From: Candidatus Bathyarchaeota archaeon
GTDB lineage: Archaea > Thermoproteota > Bathyarchaeia > TCS64
Assembly: GCA_014729945.1 (NCBI GenBank)
Contig: WJJC01000120.1
Coordinates: 1-11,240, forward strand
Length of the DNA stretch: 11,240 nucleotides
Direction of reading: 5' to 3'
The notes under the pieces were generated by a model. The model made no database searches and had not been told where the DNA came from. It worked only from the letters and a program-made list of their open reading frames with translations. This document shows, piece by piece, positions 6,771 through 11,240 of the stretch (position 1 is its first letter; the number at the start of each line of letters is the position of its first letter). Both the position numbers and the translations under genes were made by a program.

Positions 6771-8603
6771 CTACCATACCTCCTTTATGGCGTCGAATGG
6801 ACAAGCCGTATAACAGTTACCGCACTTGATACAATGATCTTGGTTAATCTCTGCTTTATCCCCGGGCTCAGTCTGGGTGATGGCATTCTCCGGACACTCT
6901 TTAACACATAACCCACAACCCCTGCAATCACTGGGTTCCACCACATATCCCTTTATCAGGGCATCGCATACACCGGCTGGGCAGCTCTGTTCTTCAATAT
7001 GGGCACGATATTCATCTTCAAAGTATTTGATGGTAGTTAAAACAGGGTTAGGTGCACTCCTACCCAATGCACAGAGACTGCTATCAATTATTCCTTTACT
7101 CATATACTGTAATAATTCAAGATCTTCGATCACACCCTCACCCTCGGTTATCCGTTCTAGTACTTCGTGCATCCGCTTCAAACCTATCCTGCATGGGGTG
7201 CACTGGCCGCATGACTCAGCAGTGGTGAATCCGAGGAAAAACTTGGCTACATCCACGGTGCAGCTGGTATCATCTATAACCACGACGCCCCCGCTACCCA
7301 TTATACTCCCAGCGGATTGAAGGGACTCATAGTCAAGCCCTAGATCAAGGTGTTTTTCTGATAAGCAGCCACCTGAGGGGCCACCTGTCTGAACTGCTTT
7401 GAAGCTCCTACCCGGGTGAGGTCCACCACCGATATCAAACACCAGCGTTCTTATGCTAGTACCCAAGGGCACCTCCACTGCTCCGCTTCGCTCAATAGCA
7501 CCGGTGAGACAGAAAACCTTGGTTCCCTTGCTTTTCTCGCTTCCAACCGCTGCGAAGGCTTCCGGTCCTTCATTGATTATCTTAGGTACATGGGCAAGTG
7601 TCTCCACGTTATTGATGCATGTTGGTTTACCCCAGAGACCCTTTGTTGATGGGAATGGTGGTCTAGGAGTGGGCATAGCCCGTTTACCCTCTATGGCTCT
7701 CATGAGGGCGGTCTCTTCTCCGCAGACGAACGCGCCTGCACTGAGTATCACATCTGCCTTGAAACTAAAACCCGAGTCCAGTATATTATCACCAAGATAC
7801 CCACGTATCATAGCTGATTCTATCGCCTTCTTCAGTCGTTCTCCCATGAGGGGTTTTTCGGCTCTCACGAAAAAGAAACCTTCCTCTGCGCCTACAGTAT
7901 AGGCTGCTATAATCAAACCTTCCAGTATCTTGTGAGGGTCTCCCTCTGCGTTTAATCTGTTCATGAAGGCTCCAGGGTCGCCCTCATCTGCGTTGCAGAT
8001 CACATACTTTTTTTCGCTCTCAACTGGGCGTGTGAACTTCCACTTCAACCCCGTGGGGAATCCTGCTCCACCCCTGCCCCTTAGACCGCTCTCAATAACT
8101 GTCTCGATTACTTCTTCGGGTGTCTTCTTTAACGCTTTTTCTAGTGCCTTGTATCCCCCGTAGCAGATGTATTCATCTATGGATTCTGGGTCTATTATGC
8201 CACAGTTCTCGATGGCGTCTCTCACTTGGGGTTTGAAGAAGGGATGATCTTGGAGTCTAGGTAGGTTTAATTCTCCAGAGTAGGCCCCAGAGTACTCCCT
8301 GATAGCCCAAGCATTATCGATTTTCCCTGAAACATAGTCTAATATGATCTTCTTAGCGTTATCTGGGTTAACATTACTGTAAAACACCCCAGGTTTATCC
8401 AAGGTGAATATTTCTACTAATGGCTCAGCAAAGCATGCGCCTATACAACCAACGTTAACCACCTTCGCAGAGACATCATTTTCCTCTACTGCTTCTTTGA
8501 ACGCTGTGTAAACAGGGTTTGCACCAGCAGCCAGGCCACAGGTGCTCATCCCTACATTGATTCTAATCTCGCTATCATCGAAAAACAGTTTATTTGACTG
8601 CAT
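6771..8603 (-). CDS. NuoF/HydB-like FMN subunit of the formate dehydrogenase (NAD(P)-binding)
   Basis: Diaphorase subunit that passes electrons between FMN/NAD(P)H and Fe-S clusters. The 610-residue product has an N-terminal thioredoxin-like ferredoxin domain (about 1-95), a NuoF core with GRGGAGFPTG (176-185), NADEGDPGAF (204-213) and CGEETALM (294-301), and a [4Fe-4S] site Cys465/468/471 plus Cys511. It then has an H-x5-C-x4-C site (His535, Cys541, Cys546) like that of HydB proteins, and a C-terminal two-cluster ferredoxin domain (Cys560/563/566/570 and Cys591/594/597/601). The N-terminal domain keeps Cys22, Cys53 and Cys57 but has Asn16 near where the first ligand of the C-x4-C motif is expected. 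This full-length architecture is that of flavin subunits from electron-bifurcating hydrogenases and formate dehydrogenases. It overlaps the NuoE-like stop by 1 nt (TGATG) and abuts fdhA, so all three are surely co-expressed. Confidence 0.93.
   Translation of the reverse strand: MQSNKLFFDDSEIRINVGMSTCGLAAGANPVYTAFKEAVEENDVSAKVVNVGCIGACFAEPLVEIFTLDKPGVFYSNVNPDNAKKIILDYVSGKIDNAWAIREYSGAYSGELNLPRLQDHPFFKPQVRDAIENCGIIDPESIDEYICYGGYKALEKALKKTPEEVIETVIESGLRGRGGAGFPTGLKWKFTRPVESEKKYVICNADEGDPGAFMNRLNAEGDPHKILEGLIIAAYTVGAEEGFFFVRAEKPLMGERLKKAIESAMIRGYLGDNILDSGFSFKADVILSAGAFVCGEETALMRAIEGKRAMPTPRPPFPSTKGLWGKPTCINNVETLAHVPKIINEGPEAFAAVGSEKSKGTKVFCLTGAIERSGAVEVPLGTSIRTLVFDIGGGPHPGRSFKAVQTGGPSGGCLSEKHLDLGLDYESLQSAGSIMGSGGVVVIDDTSCTVDVAKFFLGFTTAESCGQCTPCRIGLKRMHEVLERITEGEGVIEDLELLQYMSKGIIDSSLCALGRSAPNPVLTTIKYFEDEYRAHIEEQSCPAGVCDALIKGYVVEPSDCRGCGLCVKECPENAITQTEPGDKAEINQDHCIKCGNCYTACPFDAIKEVW
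6778..6783 (-). promoter_or_regulatory. Strong Shine-Dalgarno site for fdhA
   Basis: GGAGGT on the minus strand, 7 nt before the ATG at 6770 and lying inside the end of the NuoF-like gene. It fixes the fdhA start and contrasts with the first genes of transcripts here, which lack such sites. Confidence 0.8.
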
Positions 8604-9112
8604 CAGCTTTCACTCCTGTATTGGTTTAATATCTCTCCCAGCTTCTTGGGGGTCACTTTTCCGTAGACGGTTTCATCAATTTTGACAACGGGCGCCAAAC
8701 TGCATGCCCCGATACATCTAACCTCTTGGAGTGTGAATAATCCATCCTCTGAGGTATCTTCCTGCGGCTTTATCCCCAGCTCCCTGACTAAAGCGTTGTA
8801 TACATCGGTAGCGCCAGCCACATGGCAGGCGGTTCCCCTGCAGACAGCTACCTTGTGTATTCCCTCCTCTTCTAGCCTAAACTGGTGATAGAAGGTTGCT
8901 ACACCATACACTCTGCTCAGGGATGCACCTGTCTTCTCTGAAACCTTACGGAGAACATCTCTTGAGAGGTATCCTTGATTTTTCTGTACTGCCTGTAATA
9001 CGGGTATTAGTGGGCTACTGGAATCGTTATCATAGTTTTCCAGCACATCATCGATAAGAGTGTCAACTTCATTAGACTTCAAGCATTTACTCACCAGAGT
9101 ACCGTTATTCAT
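8603..9112 (-). CDS. NuoE/HydC-like [2Fe-2S] thioredoxin-fold subunit of the formate dehydrogenase
   Basis: Small ferredoxin-like partner of the NuoF-like flavin subunit. From the chosen ATG it has 169 residues: an N-terminal helical domain with the NuoE signature GYLSRDVLRKVSE and the YGVATFYHQF turn, then a thioredoxin-like fold with four cluster ligands, Cys91-x4-Cys96-x36-Cys133-x3-Cys137. Length matches NuoE/HydC proteins. The frame is open upstream to 9190, but that stretch runs into the TPR gene and looks non-homologous. The ATG at 9112 also has a TATA-like box about 29 bp upstream and is preferred. It is the first gene of the three-gene operon; its TGA overlaps the next ATG by one base. 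Confidence 0.92.
   Translation of the reverse strand: MNNGTLVSKCLKSNEVDTLIDDVLENYDNDSSSPLIPVLQAVQKNQGYLSRDVLRKVSEKTGASLSRVYGVATFYHQFRLEEEGIHKVAVCRGTACHVAGATDVYNALVRELGIKPQEDTSEDGLFTLQEVRCIGACSLAPVVKIDETVYGKVTPKKLGEILNQYRSES
8613..8617 (-). promoter_or_regulatory. Shine-Dalgarno site for the NuoF-like gene
   Basis: AGGAG on the minus strand, 9 nt before the ATG at 8603, within the last codons of the NuoE-like gene. It supports that start and independent ribosome loading inside the operon. Confidence 0.65.
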
Positions 9113-9137
9113 GGATTTAGAGGCGTTTAAGGTTCTC

Positions 9138-9147
9138 GTATATAAAA
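9138..9147 (-). promoter_or_regulatory. TATA-like box of the formate dehydrogenase operon
   Basis: TTTTATATAC on the minus strand lies just after the TPR gene stop and about 29 bp before the NuoE-like ATG at 9112. It is the best candidate for the operon promoter. Read-through from the TPR gene is also possible, since only 43 bp separate the two genes. Confidence 0.55.
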
Positions 9148-9155
9148 TAGTTAAT

Positions 9156-9731
9156 CTAACTGTTTCCAACCTTTGCCTTACAGTCCTCAAGTATCTTTAC
9201 CAAGCTTTCAATCTCACCCATAGATAGAGCTTTCTTAATATGTGGAATAGCTTCAGCGTACTTCGCCATTCTGTATAACAATAATCCCTTCATATGGTTG
9301 GCCAACGGGTTATGAGGGTCCATCTCCAAGGCTTTATCAAAGTAATTTAACGCTGAATCAAAGTTACCAGTATTATAATCCGCCTGCCCCCTGAGAACAT
9401 ATATCACATCCGCTGGCTGGATCTCCAAGGCCTCATCTATCACGGGTATTGCTTGCTGATATTTTTCCTGTTTCATCAGATATGTTGCGTAGAGTTGCCT
9501 ATGTATAGCGGATTGGGGATCATAGGTTATGGCTTTCAGGATGTACTCAACAGCCTTCTCCATATCATCAAGGCCAGCGTAGGCCTGTGAGATATAATTC
9601 ATTATACTTGGTTCCTCGGGTTTCTTTTTCTCAGCGTGTCTAAAGCTCTTTAATGCTTTTTCGTATTCATGTTTCTGTAGGTGTTTGACTCCATCCGATA
9701 TGTGTCTCTTGGCGGATTTCAGGAAAGCCAT
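9156..9731 (-). CDS. TPR-repeat protein
   Basis: Cytoplasmic helical scaffold made of tetratricopeptide repeats, which usually mediate protein-protein contacts; no specific partner is known. From ATG 9731 it has 191 residues with about five repeats of 34 residues: roughly 8-41, 42-75, 76-107, 108-141 and 142-175. Typical TPR marks are EYEKALKSFRHA, DMEKAVEYILKA, YQQAIPVIDEAL, NFDSALNYFDKAL and KYAEAIPHIKKAL, followed by acidic or Asp-Pro turns. There is no signal peptide or membrane segment. The frame is open to 9764, but the chosen ATG begins at the first repeat and has a TATA-like box about 27 bp upstream. It is the gene immediately before the formate dehydrogenase operon on the same strand, but this alone does not show a shared role. 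Confidence 0.85.
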   Translation of the reverse strand: MAFLKSAKRHISDGVKHLQKHEYEKALKSFRHAEKKKPEEPSIMNYISQAYAGLDDMEKAVEYILKAITYDPQSAIHRQLYATYLMKQEKYQQAIPVIDEALEIQPADVIYVLRGQADYNTGNFDSALNYFDKALEMDPHNPLANHMKGLLLYRMAKYAEAIPHIKKALSMGEIESLVKILEDCKAKVGNS

Positions 9732-9753
9732 ACGAACAATATAGGAGACACAT

Positions 9754-9762
9754 GGTTTAAGC
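9754..9762 (-). promoter_or_regulatory. TATA-like box of the TPR gene
   Basis: GCTTAAACC on the minus strand is centred about 27 bp before the ATG at 9731. No Shine-Dalgarno is present, so a leaderless transcript is likely. Confidence 0.45.
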
Positions 9763-9798
9763 ATATTCAGTTAAGTGTACCTGTTTTACCTCCGTTAC

Positions 9799-9806
9799 CA
9801 TTATCA
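9799..9806 (+). promoter_or_regulatory. Possible TATA-like box of the DUF3795 gene
   Basis: CATTATCA is centred about 27 bp before the ATG at 9830. It is a poor TATA match, supported mainly by its spacing. Confidence 0.3.
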
Positions 9807-9829
9807 GTGAAGAAAATAGATGGTTGGAT

Positions 9830-10162
9830 ATGAGTGAAGTATTCAGTCCGTGTGGTATACATTGTAATAGTTGCCCATGGTATCTTGGTGAGATGGATCA
9901 AGAATGTCCTGGGTGTCAAGCGGTCGAGGGAAAACCGTTCTGGGGTACCTGTGATACATATTCGTGTGTACGAGAACAAGATGTTTCACACTGTGGAGAG
10001 TGTAAAGAGTTCCCCTGTAGAGAGTTCATGACAAGATACGATCCGAGAGAGGGTCCAAGCAACGCCCTCATGAGAGCTGGGTTGTTAGCGTACAGAGCCA
10101 AGTATGGGGATAAAGAGGCGCTTGAGCTACTGGCGAAAGCGGAGAATTTTGAACCGGAGTAA
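9830..10162 (+). CDS. DUF3795 family cysteine-rich protein
   Basis: Small cytoplasmic protein of the DUF3795 family, function unknown, probably binding zinc or an Fe-S cluster. The 110-residue product has ten cysteines in pairs: Cys8, 12 and 15 (PCGIHCNSC), Cys26 and 29 (CPGC), Cys41, Cys46, Cys55 and 58 (CGEC) and Cys63 (EFPC). The final third (about 75-110) is a Cys-free helical tail. The order CGI-C-C, C-GC, C-EC, FPC is the family signature. ATG 9830 is preferred over the in-frame TTG two codons upstream (9824); it fits a leaderless start. It is divergent from the TPR gene and 37 bp before the next membrane protein gene on the same strand, which seems to have its own promoter. Confidence 0.82.
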   Translation: MSEVFSPCGIHCNSCPWYLGEMDQECPGCQAVEGKPFWGTCDTYSCVREQDVSHCGECKEFPCREFMTRYDPREGPSNALMRAGLLAYRAKYGDKEALELLAKAENFEPE

Positions 10163-10167
10163 AACAT

Positions 10168-10175
10168 CTTTTATG
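10168..10175 (+). promoter_or_regulatory. TATA-like box of the four-helix membrane protein gene
   Basis: CTTTTATG is centred about 28 bp before the ATG at 10200, in the short gap after the DUF3795 gene. It suggests a separate, leaderless transcript. Confidence 0.45.
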
Positions 10176-10199
10176 TCTAACCCTAGTTCAGTTTTCTAG

Positions 10200-11162
10200 A
10201 TGAGAAGCTTCACCGAGGTCTCGGATACTATTCGAGAAACAGCCATAGTAATATCCATCACACTAACCTTTGTATTCTTACTAGCTTCAGCGATAACCAT
10301 CCGCAGTATCTTAAATAGAAGACTATTACTGGATGTATCCTTCATAGTTGGAGTATTCTTATTTGGTGTAATCGGGTTTTTCGTGTTTGAGATTACGAAT
10401 AGGCTTAGTTTTCTCGGCGGTGCTCTCAAGTATGGTGTTGCTGGGTTCATTGTACTGATACTGATAGGCGCAGCATTGGGTGGTAGCAATATGGTTGCTT
10501 TTCTATGCGGCACCATTTCAGGGGTCACCGTATTCTACTTGAAGAGCATATACGCCATATACTATATTCTGATGACCGAGACCAGACAAAGCTGTGAAAG
10601 ATTAAAGATAACCGAGAAAGACCCCATAGGACCCATTTCTCACTACAGTTTTGAGGGTCTTGGCTCCAACTTTGAGTTAATGAATAAAATAGTGGAGAAA
10701 CTAAATAAGGATAAACAAGTATTATACTACGCCCGATACGAGCCTAAGAATACCCGCATAAGTTACTTCATTGAGAACACAATAAGATTCTACGCAAACC
10801 ACCTATCACACCTCCACGAGATCAAATCTGTACGATCAATCAAGACGATCAAAGAGATCGCGTTTGAGGCAACCTACTTAGAGACCATGGAGAAGGGATT
10901 ATTCAACTACTGGTTACGAGCATATCTCAGTGGAAAATACATCAACATAATCGTACCATATATGGATGATTTCGTGGAAAAGGCAGCTGCTTGCGAGAAT
11001 AGTAAGGGGGATAGCTTTGAGATAGGGGAGATTCTTGGAGACTCTGATTTCCTTTTCTTAATGAGTTCTCTTTCCCCATCTAGAAGTGGTGTAAATGTGT
11101 ATAGTCACTGGAGTAAAAAGGAGCTAGCTGAGAAGATAAGCAAGATACACCCAGTGGACTAA
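10200..11162 (+). CDS. Unrecognised membrane protein with four N-terminal helices and a soluble C-terminal domain
   Basis: I do not recognise a family. The 320-residue product has four predicted membrane helices in its first 125 residues (about 13-34, 43-65, 70-93 and 97-125), rich in Ile, Leu, Val and Phe. A soluble domain of about 195 residues follows. That domain is charged and mostly helical in appearance, with many Tyr/Arg (for example LYYARYEPKN, about 174-183) and no cysteine cluster, nucleotide-binding loop or obvious catalytic motif; its only cysteines are isolated. Positive residues at 35-41 favour the first loop in the cytoplasm, and with four helices the C-terminal domain would be outside or inside depending on that call. 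The ATG is the first in frame and has a TATA-like box about 28 bp upstream. Its TAA overlaps the stop codon of the convergent gene by 2 bp. Confidence 0.75.
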   Translation: MRSFTEVSDTIRETAIVISITLTFVFLLASAITIRSILNRRLLLDVSFIVGVFLFGVIGFFVFEITNRLSFLGGALKYGVAGFIVLILIGAALGGSNMVAFLCGTISGVTVFYLKSIYAIYYILMTETRQSCERLKITEKDPIGPISHYSFEGLGSNFELMNKIVEKLNKDKQVLYYARYEPKNTRISYFIENTIRFYANHLSHLHEIKSVRSIKTIKEIAFEATYLETMEKGLFNYWLRAYLSGKYINIIVPYMDDFVEKAAACENSKGDSFEIGEILGDSDFLFLMSSLSPSRSGVNVYSHWSKKELAEKISKIHPVD

Positions 11163-11240
11163 CTTGTTTCATCAATCTCTTTACTTAGCAGGAGAGGGAA
11201 AAGACCAGCAAGCATTAGCGTTAAAGCTGCTCCAATATAT
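11159..11240 (-). CDS. C-terminal end of a membrane protein, cut by the window edge
   Basis: An open frame enters from the right edge (first full codon at 11239) and ends at a TAG at 11161-11159, giving 26 residues. They form one hydrophobic segment (IGAALTLMLAGLFPLLL) and a short charged tail, SKEIDETS. This looks like the last transmembrane helix of a membrane protein. The family cannot be told from so little. The stop overlaps the stop of the convergent plus-strand gene by 2 bp, a compact arrangement that supports it being a real gene. Confidence 0.5.
   Translation of the reverse strand, partial: YIGAALTLMLAGLFPLLLSKEIDETS

Noticed and set aside
3594..9112. OsmC as a fourth gene of the formate dehydrogenase operon
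   Set aside because: There is a 78-bp gap with a possible terminator and a good TATA-like box right before OsmC, so separate transcription is more likely.
9113..9190. Longer N-terminus for the NuoE-like subunit
   Set aside because: It would overlap the TPR gene and cover the likely operon promoter; NuoE homology starts after the ATG at 9112.

Overview
The window looks like a piece of an uncultured archaeal chromosome. The main reasons are an archaeal-type translation initiation factor aIF1A at the left end, and a repeated promoter layout. Most first genes have an AT-rich, TATA-box-like octamer centred about 24-30 bp upstream of the start codon and no Shine-Dalgarno sequence, as expected for leaderless archaeal mRNAs. 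Genes inside the main operon have good Shine-Dalgarno sites instead. I could not place the lineage more precisely. No rRNA, tRNA, CRISPR array, insertion sequence or integrase was seen.

Layout from left to right: aIF1A (minus strand); a divergent AT-rich promoter region; a YqhQ/DUF1385 membrane protein (plus); a luciferase-like flavin/F420 oxidoreductase and a RidA deaminase (both minus); a membrane-anchored acidic protein with a C-terminal zinc ribbon (plus), which ends 1 bp from the end of a convergent OsmC-type protein (minus); a three-gene formate dehydrogenase operon (minus, transcribed from about 9.1 kb down to 4.1 kb); a TPR protein (minus) directly upstream of that operon; a Cys-rich DUF3795 protein (plus); an unrecognised four-helix membrane protein (plus); and the last 26 codons of another membrane protein (minus), whose stop codon overlaps the stop of its convergent neighbour.

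The centrepiece is the formate dehydrogenase operon, ordered NuoE-like, NuoF-like, FdhA. The genes are packed with a 1-nt overlap and then a 0-nt junction. FdhA is a molybdopterin (Mo or W) formate dehydrogenase with a NuoG/HydA-like N-terminal iron-sulfur arm, and it has Cys where many relatives have selenocysteine. The NuoF-like subunit carries FMN/NADH motifs, a C-terminal two-cluster ferredoxin domain and an H/C/C site as in HydB-type flavin subunits. Together they should form a soluble, NAD(P)-linked formate dehydrogenase or CO2 reductase, possibly one that couples NAD(P) and ferredoxin by electron bifurcation. This differs from the F420-linked formate dehydrogenase of methanogens. Electron flow would run from formate through the Mo/W site and the FdhA Fe-S chain to the NuoF FMN, with NuoE as a side branch. 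The remaining genes look like ordinary housekeeping or poorly characterised genes without an obvious link to the operon.
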